Shown: positions 24,602-32,529 of the stretch, one piece after another
How positions within the stretch are numbered: the first letter of the stretch is position 1
How the letters are laid out: every line of letters starts with the position of its first letter
Assembly: GCA_018268695.1 (NCBI GenBank)
Contig: JAFDWD010000096.1
Location: forward strand, 1 to 50,524
Source: Actinomycetota bacterium
GTDB lineage: Bacteria > Actinomycetota > Thermoleophilia > Solirubrobacterales > 70-9
DNA: 50,524 nucleotides
Direction of reading: 5' to 3'
Notes under the pieces: model-generated
The model's input: only the letters and a program-made list of their open reading frames with translations
Told to the model about the DNA's origin: nothing
Databases searched by the model: none
Made by a program: the position numbers and the translations under genes

Positions 24602-25512
24602 GCGACCACCCCGTTCGTGGCCGGGTCCGCAACCAGGTGCCGTGCGGAGTAGCGAACCTGGTCGCTGACGATTGCCGCGCAGGCGGCGGGCGCCTCGAGG
24701 TGAGGCAGGTGACCACAGCCGGCCAGGGCGTGGATGGTCGGCGGCACCGGTCCGCCGGCGAGGATGTCGTGCAGGAGCATCGCCCGCTCGAGCGTCGAGA
24801 GCGGGTCGAGTGCACCCCAGACGATCGAGACAGGCACCGCGACGCCGTCCTCGCGCGCATGGGCGTAGAGGGAGGTCAGCTCCCGGGCGTCGCTCAGTTC
24901 GATCGCCGCCCGCGCGCTCGCGCGCAGCTCGGTCGCCTGCCGCGATGCGGGCGAGAGGGTCTCGCGCTCGAGGAGGTCGAACAGGTCCGTGTCAAGGCAT
25001 CCCTCCTGGCCGACCAGGCGCCGCACCGTCCAGACCAGCGAGCGGCGCGAGGTGAACGGAAGGGGCCGGTTGAGCAACGCCACGTTCATCTGCCGGTCGC
25101 CGGCGGGAGCGATCGCGGCCGGAGCGATCAAGGCGCAGGAGGCGACCCGGTCGTCCCGTCGGGCCAGCTCCAGCGCCGCCAGGCCGGCCTCGTCGTGGGC
25201 GACCAGATGCGCTTCCTCCAGACCCAACTCCGTCAGGACATCCGCGACCGCCGTGACGGCGGCGACGGCGGAAAGCAGCTGGGCGGTGTCGGCCGGACTG
25301 CCACCGACGCCGGGGAGGTCGAGAGCGATGACCTGGTGGCGGTCGGACAATTCCCCGGCCAAGGCGCGCCAGAGCTCGGCCGGCCCCGGCAACGGCCCAC
25401 CGCGGGAGGCGCTGCCGTGGAGCAGCAGCACGGCCGGGCCGGCGCCGGCGACGAGCGCACGCAGGCTTCTTCCACCGGCTTTGACCCGGACCTCGCGAAG
25501 TTCAGCCCTCAT
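24598..25512 (-). CDS. Alpha/beta-hydrolase fold protein A2, Asp at nucleophile site
   Basis: 304 residues from ATG at 25512, inside the 3' end of B2 (11-base overlap). LLLHGSASRGG is the oxyanion loop and the elbow reads LVAHDEAGLAAL, so Asp107 occupies the nucleophile position as in epoxide hydrolases and haloalkane dehalogenases. VWGALDP and AGCGHLPHLEAP keep the acid and His. It is the paralogue of A1, which has Gly and Phe at the corresponding nucleophile and His sites. It may be an epoxide/ester hydrolase, or a degenerate partner of B2. The paired arrangement with B2 is conserved between the two modules. Confidence 0.82.
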   Translation of the reverse strand: MRAELREVRVKAGGRSLRALVAGAGPAVLLLHGSASRGGPLPGPAELWRALAGELSDRHQVIALDLPGVGGSPADTAQLLSAVAAVTAVADVLTELGLEEAHLVAHDEAGLAALELARRDDRVASCALIAPAAIAPAGDRQMNVALLNRPLPFTSRRSLVWTVRRLVGQEGCLDTDLFDLLERETLSPASRQATELRASARAAIELSDARELTSLYAHAREDGVAVPVSIVWGALDPLSTLERAMLLHDILAGGPVPPTIHALAGCGHLPHLEAPAACAAIVSDQVRYSARHLVADPATNGVVA

Positions 25513-26461
25513 CGCGCCCGACCTCCTCGAGAAAGCTCCGCAGGCGGCCGACGAACCACTCCGGGTGCTCGCGGTAAGGGAAATGACCACAGGCATCGAT
25601 CACCTCGAACCTGGTCCGCGGTTCGTGCCGGGAGAGCCCTTCGAAGAGCTCCCGGCCGAGGGCCAGGGGGGCGGTGCGATCGTTGCGACCCCAGAAGATC
25701 TGGGTGGGTCGCTGGAGCCGGCCCTCGGCCAACCAGGTCAAGGTCTCTCGCTTGTCCCGCGCCAGCTCCGGATAAAAGCGGTCCAGCATCAGGTTGCCCG
25801 CCTCGATCCGCTCGACCGCCCGGAGGTGACCGGGCGCCTCGAGCAGAGTGATGTTGGTCTCGACCCAATCGGTGTCTACACAGCTCGGATCGTGGGTGTA
25901 GGTCTCGAGCGACCACCTGATCGCCTCGCGCTCGTCACCTTGGTGGGCGACATCTGCGAGCGCCACGGCGTTGGTCCCGACACCCGGGCTGAGGGTGCCC
26001 GAGTTGACGATCGTCAGGGTTCTCACGAGGTCCTGACGGAGCAGCGCCGCGCGGGTCGCGATGTACCCACCGCGCGAATGTCCGACCAGACCGACCGGTC
26101 CGCATTCCAGCGCCTCGAGCAGGGCGATGAGGTGGGAGACCACGAACGCCATCGAGTAGTCCTCGTCGTTCTTCGGCGCGTCGGTCCACCCCATGCCGGG
26201 CTTGTCGTAGACGATGACCCGGTGGGAAGCCGCGAGGCGCTCGACGCAACTGTCCCACTGATTTGCTCCGTCGCCGCCACCGAACTCCGGCGGTCCGAAG
26301 TTGCCTCCGTAGACGAGGACGAGCGGATCTCCTTCGCCGGCTTCGGCGTACCAGGTGCGCAACCCGTCCACCTCGATCCAGCGCCCCTCGGGCAGGTGCG
26401 GGTAACCCGGGATCCCCTCCCCGGTGCGCTCCCGATCTGAATGTTGGGTTTCTACAATCAT
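25502..26461 (-). CDS. Alpha/beta-hydrolase B2, intact triad
   Basis: 319 residues from ATG at 26461. Very similar to B1: LVLVYGGNFGPPEFGGG, VGHSRGGYIATRAALLRQDLV (Ser129), WGRNDRTAPL, and CGHFPYREHPEWF (His293). It has the same YGGN oxyanion variant and GGG insertion as B1, so they form one subfamily. No Shine-Dalgarno is visible, and a 12-base palindrome sits 8 bases before the ATG, so the transcript may be leaderless and directly repressed. It is the first gene of module 2 (B2-A2-deacetylase 2), downstream of a TetR gene. Confidence 0.87.
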   Translation of the reverse strand: MIVETQHSDRERTGEGIPGYPHLPEGRWIEVDGLRTWYAEAGEGDPLVLVYGGNFGPPEFGGGDGANQWDSCVERLAASHRVIVYDKPGMGWTDAPKNDEDYSMAFVVSHLIALLEALECGPVGLVGHSRGGYIATRAALLRQDLVRTLTIVNSGTLSPGVGTNAVALADVAHQGDEREAIRWSLETYTHDPSCVDTDWVETNITLLEAPGHLRAVERIEAGNLMLDRFYPELARDKRETLTWLAEGRLQRPTQIFWGRNDRTAPLALGRELFEGLSRHEPRTRFEVIDACGHFPYREHPEWFVGRLRSFLEEVGRDEG

Positions 26462-26468
26462 GTAATAC

Positions 26469-26480
26469 AACAACGTTGTT
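26469..26480. promoter_or_regulatory. 12-base palindrome before hydrolase B2
   Basis: AACAACGTTGTT is a perfect palindrome located 7 bases upstream of the B2 ATG, in an AT-rich pocket of an otherwise GC-rich region. The site and symmetry suit an operator that blocks transcription start. The neighbouring TetR gene (26551-27132) is the likely source of the repressor. Confidence 0.6.
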
Positions 26481-26550
26481 TCACGGAAAATAACTTCCTC
26501 GCCGGGACGTGTCAAGTACGCCCGACGGGGATGACGCGAAGGTGGTCCGC

Positions 26551-27132
26551 TCAGTCGGAGGACTGAGCGAGTAGCGCGTCGGCAACCGCGCCGAAGGCGT
26601 GCAGCCCGCGCTCGGGATACCACTCGCGAGGATCTTCCGTTGCCGAGAGCCAGAACCCACGGAGCAGCAATAGAAGAGTGTCGACGACGAGGTCGTCGAC
26701 CTCCACTTCGGCGTCGCCGAGCACCGCGGCGACGCGACTCCGGTCCTCGGCGGAAATCCGGGCGATCAGCTCCGCGAACTCGGCGTTCTCGTTCGCGGTC
26801 AGGAGGATCTCCAGCCAGAGCTGGCGCAGCGCCCCATCCAAGGGTTCCGTCGAGGACCACCACTCGAGCGTTCGCCGCAACCTGTCGCGACCGGTCAGGC
26901 CGGCGACGGCGCGGTCGAGCTTGCGGTCCCAATCGCGACGGCCGTGACGGAAGGCGTTCAAGACCAGGGCGGCGCGCGACGGAAGGTAGTTCGTCACGAC
27001 GGTCGTCGAGCGCCCCACCTCCTGGGCGACCGCGCGGATCGTCAGGGCATTCAGTCCGTCGCGTTGGACCACCTTCAGAGTTGCGACCGCCAGTTCGTCC
27101 AGTCGCAGGTCCACGTCGACTTGGATCGGCAC
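26551..27132 (-). CDS. TetR-family transcriptional regulator
   Basis: 193 residues from GTG at 27132. The helix-turn-helix is LTIRAVAQEVGRSTTVVTNYLPSRAALVLNAF (about residues 28-60). The typical YHHF is replaced by TNYLPSRAALV, as in BetI-like and some TetR_C groups. The C-terminal part is helical and ligand-specific. It lies 89 bases upstream of B2 in the same direction, with a palindrome between, so it probably represses module 2 and possibly itself. Confidence 0.87.
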   Translation of the reverse strand: MPIQVDVDLRLDELAVATLKVVQRDGLNALTIRAVAQEVGRSTTVVTNYLPSRAALVLNAFRHGRRDWDRKLDRAVAGLTGRDRLRRTLEWWSSTEPLDGALRQLWLEILLTANENAEFAELIARISAEDRSRVAAVLGDAEVEVDDLVVDTLLLLLRGFWLSATEDPREWYPERGLHAFGAVADALLAQSSD

Positions 27133-27192
27133 CCGCCGAGTATATGAACGAGCCCGCTCGGCTCAACGTCACGGCCGCCGAGGAATTGATCT

Positions 27193-27306
27193 TCACCCGA
27201 TCGGCCGCGCCGCCGCGGCGCCGAACAGAGCCATGTCCTCGGCGTCGGCCCAGGCGTCGGCTTCGCGGTGGTGGACACCCGCCGGGCCGAACGAGTCCTG
27301 GTTCAT
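27193..27306 (-). CDS. Possible 37-residue small protein
   Basis: An ATG at 27306 with weak upstream AAAGATGG opens a 37-codon frame (MNQDSFGPAGVHHREADAWA at its start) ending in TGA at 27193. It is rich in Ala, Asp and His and has no recognised domain. It lies 61 bases upstream of the TetR start on the same strand and could be a leader peptide, a remnant of a longer gene, or chance. The remainder of the 295-base gap at 27133-27427 holds only this frame and an inverted repeat. Confidence 0.25.
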   Translation of the reverse strand: MNQDSFGPAGVHHREADAWADAEDMALFGAAAARPIG

Positions 27307-27354
27307 TGCCATCTTTGATCGAGACTAGGTCCGCGGGACGATCTGGTTAAGCAG

Positions 27355-27379
27355 AACCTAGATGTGAAGTCACAAGGTT
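27355..27379. terminator. Hairpin downstream of the aldehyde dehydrogenase operon
   Basis: AACCT-aga-TGTGA-ag-TCACA-AGGTT: ten paired bases with a 3-base bulge, beginning about 50 bases after the aldehyde dehydrogenase stop on the minus strand. It has no T-run. It may end the operon or be an operator for the small ORF/TetR promoter. Confidence 0.4.
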
Positions 27380-27427
27380 CTTCAATAGGTCTCGTCGGCC
27401 GCCGGCGCCGAACGCGCGATGTCGCGC

Positions 27428-28897
27428 TCAGCCGAACCGGACGTTGACGTTCTTCGGCTCGGCGTATGACAGCAGCTCCTCGATCCCCTCCTCGCGACCC
27501 ACCCCGGAGTTCTTCACGCCGCCGAAGGGGGCACCGAGGAAGTGCCTCGAGGAGTCGTTGACCCACACGTAGCCGGCCTCGACGTCGCGGGCGTAGCGGT
27601 GCGCGGTCGCGAGATCGCGCGTGTAGACGCTCGCGGTGAGCCCGTAGGAAACCGAGTTGGCGATCTCGATCGCGTCGTCGTAGCGGTCGAACGGCATCAC
27701 CGCCAGGACCGGACCGAAGATCTCCTCCTGGGCGAGGCGGCCGTCCGGACGCACCCTGTCGAAGACGGTCGGCCGGACGAACATCCCGTCCTCCAGGCCC
27801 GGCACCTCGGCGGGGCCGCCGCCGGCGACGACGGTGGCTCCTTCCTGCCGACCCACCTCCAGGTACGAGAGGACCTTTTCGAACTGACCACGGTGGACGA
27901 TCGCGCCGGTATCGGTCTGCTCCGCGGTCGGCGGGCCCGAGCGTAGGGCCGTGACCCGCTCGCCGAGGCGAGCGACGAAATCCTCGTGCAGCGAGCGATG
28001 GACCAAGAGGCGCGAGGTCGAGCCGCACGATTGGCCTTGCCAGGTGAAATTCATCCCGCGCAGAGCACCGTCGATCGCCGCCTCGACGTCGGCGTCCGGA
28101 AATACCGTGAGGGCGTTCTTGCCTCCAAGCTCGAGGGTGACCGTCTTCACCGTGTCCTGCGCCGCCCGACGCTGAATCGCGAGGCCGATCTCCACCGAGC
28201 CGATGAAGGCCAGGCGTCGTACCGCCGGGTGACCGACCAAGGCTTCGCCGGCCTCCGAGCCGTACCCGGTGACGACGTTCGCGACGCCGGGGGGCAAGGC
28301 CTCGGCGAGGAAGTCGGCGAGCCGAAGCGCGGACAGCGAGGTGTGCTCCGAGGGCTTCAGGATGACCGTGTTGCCGGCCACGAGCGGCGCCGCGATCTTC
28401 GTCGCCGCGAACATCAACGGGTGATTGAAAGGGATGATCCGACCGACGATGCCGAAGGGTTCGCGCAGGGTGTAATCGAGGCGCTCAGGGTCGGTGGGGA
28501 TCGTCTCCCCGCGCACCTGCAGGGCCAGGCCGGCGAAGTAGCGCAGTTGCGCGACGGCGACGTGTGCGTCGTTTCGCATCTCACGGATCGGGCTGCCGTT
28601 GTCCCGCACGTCCAGCATCGCCAGCTCCTCGGCGTGCTCGCCGATCAGGTCGGCCAAGCGCTCCAGACAGGCGGCGCGCTCGGTCACGGGCGTTCTTTTC
28701 CAGGCGGGGAATGCCTCACCGGCAGCCGCCACGGCCGCCTCCACGTCGCGCTGGTCACCGCGTGGAAAGGCGGCTAGCAGCTCGCCGGTCGCGGGATCGC
28801 GTGACTCGATCGTCGCTCCCGACCCGGCGGCGACCCGACGGCCGCCGATCAACATCGCCAGCGTCCGCTCAGCGGGCAGGGAGCCCGTCGCGCTCAT
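27428..28897 (-). CDS. NAD(P)-dependent aldehyde dehydrogenase
   Basis: 489 residues, normal family length. Catalytic residues are all present: Asn158 (PFNHPL), Glu256 (LELGGKN) and Cys291 (GQSCGSTSR). The cofactor-binding segment is VILKPSEHTSLSALRLADFL, and FIGSVEIG replaces the common FTGS. It would oxidise an aldehyde released by the DapA-like aldolase encoded just upstream, with which it overlaps by four bases (ATGA). It is the last gene of the operon that starts at 32455. Confidence 0.93.
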   Translation of the reverse strand: MSATGSLPAERTLAMLIGGRRVAAGSGATIESRDPATGELLAAFPRGDQRDVEAAVAAAGEAFPAWKRTPVTERAACLERLADLIGEHAEELAMLDVRDNGSPIREMRNDAHVAVAQLRYFAGLALQVRGETIPTDPERLDYTLREPFGIVGRIIPFNHPLMFAATKIAAPLVAGNTVILKPSEHTSLSALRLADFLAEALPPGVANVVTGYGSEAGEALVGHPAVRRLAFIGSVEIGLAIQRRAAQDTVKTVTLELGGKNALTVFPDADVEAAIDGALRGMNFTWQGQSCGSTSRLLVHRSLHEDFVARLGERVTALRSGPPTAEQTDTGAIVHRGQFEKVLSYLEVGRQEGATVVAGGGPAEVPGLEDGMFVRPTVFDRVRPDGRLAQEEIFGPVLAVMPFDRYDDAIEIANSVSYGLTASVYTRDLATAHRYARDVEAGYVWVNDSSRHFLGAPFGGVKNSGVGREEGIEELLSYAEPKNVNVRFG

Positions 28898-29799
28898 GCG
28901 ACGCCCGCCTCCAGCAGGTCACCGGCCCGCAGAATCTCCACCACTCGCTCGCGGGTGTTCGCCGAAAGCGGTGCCAGCGGCGGACGCACCTCTTCGGAGC
29001 CGAGCCCGGAGGCTGCGAGCATCGCCTTCAACGGCCCTGGATTGGTGTCGAAGAAGATGGCCTGGTTGATCCGGAAGAGGGCACGGTGAAGGGCAAGGGC
29101 ACGAGGATGATCGCCGTCCCTGACAGCGTTGCAGAGCTCGGCCACCTCCTTCGGCGCGAGGTTTCCGACCGCGCTCATCAGGCCGGCGCCACCGAGGGCG
29201 AGGAACGGGTAGGAGTAACTCTCCAGCCCGCAGAAGAGCCGAAAGTCCTCGCCGAGGGCGAGGATCAGCTCGGTGAGCAGATCGAGATCGTTGGAGGCAT
29301 GCTTGAGGCCGACCAGGTTCGGCGCCGACTCGGCGACGCGCTGGACCGTCTCCGCGCTGACCCCGACCCCGGCGCGGCCGGGGATGTTGTAGATCAGGAA
29401 CGGGAGATCGGTGACCGCGGCGACACTGACGAAATGAGCCCGAAGGCCCTCCTGCGAGGGTTTGACGAACGCCGGCGAAACCACCATCACCGCGTCCACA
29501 CCTGCCTGGCCGGCCGCCTTCGTGAGGGCGATCGTCTCGGCCTGGTTGGGTGATCCGGTCGCGGCGACGACCGGGAAGCGGCCCGCCGCGACGGCGACAG
29601 CGCGGCGGTACAGGTCCAGCCGCTCCTCGCTGCTGAGGCTGGTGGGCTCGCCACTGGTGCCGGTGACGACGACGCCGTCCGAGGCCGCGCCGACGCGCTC
29701 GACCGCGTCCTCGAAAGCACCGAGGTCGAGGGCGCCGTCGACGAAGGGCGTCACCAGGGGGACGAGCGATCCCCGCAATCCAGGAGGCGCGGAGGTCAT
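28894..29799 (-). CDS. DapA-family aldolase/hydratase (dihydrodipicolinate-synthase-like)
   Basis: 301-residue TIM barrel. GTSGEPTSLSSEE is the pyruvate-binding loop, IYNIPGRAG carries the Tyr, and GLKHASND holds the Schiff-base Lys. Family members other than lysine enzymes split or dehydrate 2-keto acids, for example hydratase-aldolases of aromatic degradation. Placement between a bicupin dioxygenase and an aldehyde dehydrogenase, with ATGA overlaps on both sides, points to a catabolic retro-aldol step giving pyruvate plus an aldehyde. Confidence 0.9.
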   Translation of the reverse strand: MTSAPPGLRGSLVPLVTPFVDGALDLGAFEDAVERVGAASDGVVVTGTSGEPTSLSSEERLDLYRRAVAVAAGRFPVVAATGSPNQAETIALTKAAGQAGVDAVMVVSPAFVKPSQEGLRAHFVSVAAVTDLPFLIYNIPGRAGVGVSAETVQRVAESAPNLVGLKHASNDLDLLTELILALGEDFRLFCGLESYSYPFLALGGAGLMSAVGNLAPKEVAELCNAVRDGDHPRALALHRALFRINQAIFFDTNPGPLKAMLAASGLGSEEVRPPLAPLSANTRERVVEILRAGDLLEAGVA

Positions 29800-30911
29800 C
29801 GCGGGTCCGATCCGACCAGCGTCTCGCGGTTGGTCTCGAACCCCTCGGTCCGGCCCAGCGCCTCGGTGCGGTCGTCACGCAGGTTCTCGACCCAGAGCAG
29901 GCTGCCGATCGCGATCTGCAGCGGCGAGTCCTGAATCGTCAGCTCGTACACATCCTCACCCTCGAAGGTGGCGTGACCATGGTTCATCCAGCCCGGGGCG
30001 GTAAGCATCAGGTCACCAGCGCCCCATTCGTATTTCTGCCCGCCGACGATACTCCAGCCTTTGCCGCTGAAGATGTAGTTGACGGCGGCGGAGGTGTGGC
30101 GATGAGGCTCGTCGACGATGCCCGCCGGGCGCATCGTGATCGTCGCGAAGAAGGTCGACGTGGTGCCCTGGGTGCGTCCCGTCGAGCGGTCATACATCAG
30201 GTACAGGCGACGACCCTTGTAGTCCTGGCCGAGCGAGCGCAGGTGCTGGAGGCGGTCGTATATCTCCTTGTAGGGCCAGTACATCGGTGCCTGATACGGG
30301 GGCTCGGGGGAGATCAGCTGCTCGTAGGTGAGCAGCGCCTCGCCGTGCTCGCCGATCGTCTCGCCGCGGGCGCTCATCTCGCGCTCGGCCTCCGGGTTGC
30401 CGAGCGGCTGGTTGGGATCGAGGTCCTCGGTGTCCTCGAAGACGTGGACGCCGAGCAGGTCGAGCAGGCCGCTGTTCGAGTAGCTCAGCCGGACCTGGAT
30501 CTCGTCGGTGTCGTTGATGTGCTGGTGCACGGTCCAGGGCGGCGTGTTGAAGGTGTCGTACTGCCCCCACTCGATCGTCCGGCCACCGACGATCGATTTA
30601 CCGGAGCCCTGGATGCCGAAGTTGACGACGGAGGAGTTGTGGCGGTGCGGCTTGGTCCGCTCACCCGGCAGGAGGACGTTGACCGAGACGGTGACCGCGG
30701 GGTAGAGGCTGCCGCTGCCCATCAGCGCCGGGTTGACGATCTCGCTGCGGCGGGATCCACGGAACTCGCCTTCGGCGAGGCGGGCGATCTCGGCGTCGAT
30801 CTCGGCTTTCGGGACGAGCATCGGCTTCAGCGGCCGGTATTGGCTCGGCGTCCTGCCGGACTTGTCGACGAAGACTGCCTCTACCGGTTCGTCCTGGTTT
30901 CCGTACGTCAT
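29796..30911 (-). CDS. Bicupin, gentisate 1,2-dioxygenase-like
   Basis: 371 residues with two cupin domains. Domain 1 has KPHRHNSS with a later WTVHQH (about residues 88-132), domain 2 has EPHRHTSA with WMNHGH (about 275-320). Both keep the His residues for iron. This is the architecture of gentisate and related ring-cleaving dioxygenases, acting on a hydroxylated aromatic or salicylate-like acid. AAGGAGAAGG precedes the ATG. Ring cleavage followed by the DapA-like and aldehyde dehydrogenase proteins makes a coherent short pathway. Confidence 0.85.
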   Translation of the reverse strand: MTYGNQDEPVEAVFVDKSGRTPSQYRPLKPMLVPKAEIDAEIARLAEGEFRGSRRSEIVNPALMGSGSLYPAVTVSVNVLLPGERTKPHRHNSSVVNFGIQGSGKSIVGGRTIEWGQYDTFNTPPWTVHQHINDTDEIQVRLSYSNSGLLDLLGVHVFEDTEDLDPNQPLGNPEAEREMSARGETIGEHGEALLTYEQLISPEPPYQAPMYWPYKEIYDRLQHLRSLGQDYKGRRLYLMYDRSTGRTQGTTSTFFATITMRPAGIVDEPHRHTSAAVNYIFSGKGWSIVGGQKYEWGAGDLMLTAPGWMNHGHATFEGEDVYELTIQDSPLQIAIGSLLWVENLRDDRTEALGRTEGFETNRETLVGSDPR

Positions 30912-30927
30912 TGTCCTTCTCCTTGTT

Positions 30928-31914
30928 TCAGTGATGCGTCAGTTGTGTGGTTTCGATCCGACGACCGGCGCCCGCGAGCTTGGCGCGGCGCAGGATCTCG
31001 GCGCCGAGAGCAACGTCCGAGAGGCCGATGCCGAGCGCCTTGAAGAGGGTGATGTCGGAGGCCGAACGCAACTCGGCGGGCGGCGTGTCGACGAGGTCGG
31101 CGAGGTCCCTGACGTCGTCCCAGGAGAGGGCGCCGGCCTCGACCGCGGCCCGCAGCTCACCCGAGTCGTCGCGAGCCTGCGCCACCGAGTCGGCGGCGAC
31201 GAGTGCGCAACGGGCGACCGCGCTGACCTCGAGCTCGCGCCGGCTGGGCACGATCGCCCCGACCGCGTTGAGGTGGGCGCCGGGGGGTAGCCACTCGCCC
31301 TCGAGGAAGGGCTCGGCGGCGCGGGTGATCACGGTGATCACCTCGGCCTCGGCGACCGCCTCGGCAGCGCTGTCATGCTCGCTGACCTCGACTCCGAGCT
31401 CCTCGCGCAGGCGCGCGGCGAGCTTGGCCCGCGGCTCGGGACGGCGACCGAACAGGCGCACGGTGCGGATCGGCCGCACGCAGGCGACCGCCCGCGCCTG
31501 CGAAAGGGACTGTTTGCCGGTGCCGAGCAGGGCCAGGGTCGCTGCCTCGGGATTGGCCATCACCCGGGTCGCCAGGCCGGAGGTCGCGGCGGTCCGGAGC
31601 TGGCCCATCGCGAAGGCTTCGATCACCGCCAGCACCGACCCGTCGGCGATCGAGAAGATGATCATCAGCGGCGAGGCGCCGCCCGGCGTGTACATCCAGG
31701 TCTTGGTGCCCGCCAACCCGCGTCCGGCGATCGTGCCGCCGACCGCGTGAAGAATCGCGTCGCCCTCGCGGACGTGGGCGCGCCGCATGCTGTTCGCCAA
31801 GCCCTGGGCCTGCAGTCGGTAGGAGGTGGCGAGGACGTCGACCGCGTCCTCCATCGTCAGCAGCTCGGCGACCTCGGCCTCCCCGATCCAGAGCGTCTCG
31901 GTACCCTCAGACAT
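30928..31914 (-). CDS. Ornithine cyclodeaminase/mu-crystallin family protein
   Basis: 328 residues. N-terminal dimer domain (AEVAELLTMEDAVDVLATSY) followed by a Rossmann domain with GTGKQSLSQARAVACVRPIRTVRLFGRRPEPRAKLAARL and LNAVGAIVPSRRELE. Members act on imines or amino acids as NAD(P)-dependent cyclodeaminases, imine reductases or alanine dehydrogenases. It overlaps the CMD-like gene by 8 bases and is followed after 16 bases by the cupin gene. It could process a cyclic imine or amino acid intermediate. Confidence 0.87.
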   Translation of the reverse strand: MSEGTETLWIGEAEVAELLTMEDAVDVLATSYRLQAQGLANSMRRAHVREGDAILHAVGGTIAGRGLAGTKTWMYTPGGASPLMIIFSIADGSVLAVIEAFAMGQLRTAATSGLATRVMANPEAATLALLGTGKQSLSQARAVACVRPIRTVRLFGRRPEPRAKLAARLREELGVEVSEHDSAAEAVAEAEVITVITRAAEPFLEGEWLPPGAHLNAVGAIVPSRRELEVSAVARCALVAADSVAQARDDSGELRAAVEAGALSWDDVRDLADLVDTPPAELRSASDITLFKALGIGLSDVALGAEILRRAKLAGAGRRIETTQLTHH

Positions 31915-32455
31915 GAACCGCTCCCTTCCCGAGAGGCGAGGAGACGGGCGGCTCCAAGCCCCAGGTGTTGGACATCGTCGCGTGTGCGAGGTAGCGACCG
32001 GCGACCATCAGGCAGCCGACCGCGAGCTCGGCCCCGACCAGCTCCTCGAGCCGCCGGTAGGAGGCCGCGCAGCTGCCACCGCGGGCGGCGACTACTTCGG
32101 CGGCGAGCTCGGCGGCGGCGCGCAGCTCCGGCGCGAGCAGGTCAAGCTCACCGGCGACAAGCGCGCGCACCGTCACCTCCTCGATCCCCAGCGCCAGCGC
32201 CAGGCGCTCGTGCTGGACCCGCTCGTAGTCGTTCCCGGTGCGGGTGGCGACGGTGAGCGCGATCGCCTCCGTCAGCGGCGCCGGGAGTGCCTGCTTCAGC
32301 GCTTCGGTGTAGGCCGCGAAGTGGGTCAACGCCTGCGGCTGGTGGGCGGCGACCTGGAAGAACTCGCCGAGGTAGCCGAGCCGCTCGACCCGGGGTCGCA
32401 GCTGCTCGCGCAGGTCCTCCGGCAGCTCCTCGAAGGGGATTCGGGGGGTGCTCAT
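31907..32455 (-). CDS. Carboxymuconolactone-decarboxylase-like protein
   Basis: 182 residues from ATG at 32455. The segment LTEAIALTVATRTGNDYERVQHERLALALGI matches the CMD motif (N-x-Y-E-x3-H) in which no redox CxxC is present, so this is the decarboxylase-type rather than the AhpD peroxidase-type branch. A similar short protein is common in aromatic catabolism clusters. It is the first gene of the 32455-27428 operon, with a pair of inverted repeats upstream. Confidence 0.82.
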   Translation of the reverse strand: MSTPRIPFEELPEDLREQLRPRVERLGYLGEFFQVAAHQPQALTHFAAYTEALKQALPAPLTEAIALTVATRTGNDYERVQHERLALALGIEEVTVRALVAGELDLLAPELRAAAELAAEVVAARGGSCAASYRRLEELVGAELAVGCLMVAGRYLAHATMSNTWGLEPPVSSPLGKGAVHV

Positions 32456-32493
32456 GCAGTGGACGCTAAGCCGGTCCAGACATAAACACAAAT

Positions 32494-32505
32494 CGCAACT
32501 TTGCG
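32494..32505. promoter_or_regulatory. CGCAA-CT-TTGCG inverted repeat before CMD operon
   Basis: Perfect 5-base arms with a 2-base centre, 39-50 bases upstream of the CMD-like start. It lies where a promoter for the operon is expected and could be a regulator half of a two-site arrangement with the repeat at 32514. Confidence 0.4.
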
Positions 32506-32513
32506 CCCCTGAA

Positions 32514-32529
32514 ATAGTCGTTTGACTAT
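32514..32529. promoter_or_regulatory. ATAGTC-GTTT-GACTAT inverted repeat
   Basis: Perfect 6-base arms around GTTT, 59-74 bases upstream of the CMD-like gene and overlapping the amidase stop. A closely related 16-base element occurs at 37842-37857 (13 of 16 bases the same) and half-sites occur at 48345-48356 before the LysR gene. The ATAG-N8-CTAT layout is like a LysR-type box. Confidence 0.5.

Noticed and set aside
31907..32455. AhpD-type alkylhydroperoxidase
   Set aside because: No CxxC motif; the N-x-Y-E-x3-H pattern belongs to the carboxymuconolactone decarboxylase branch.
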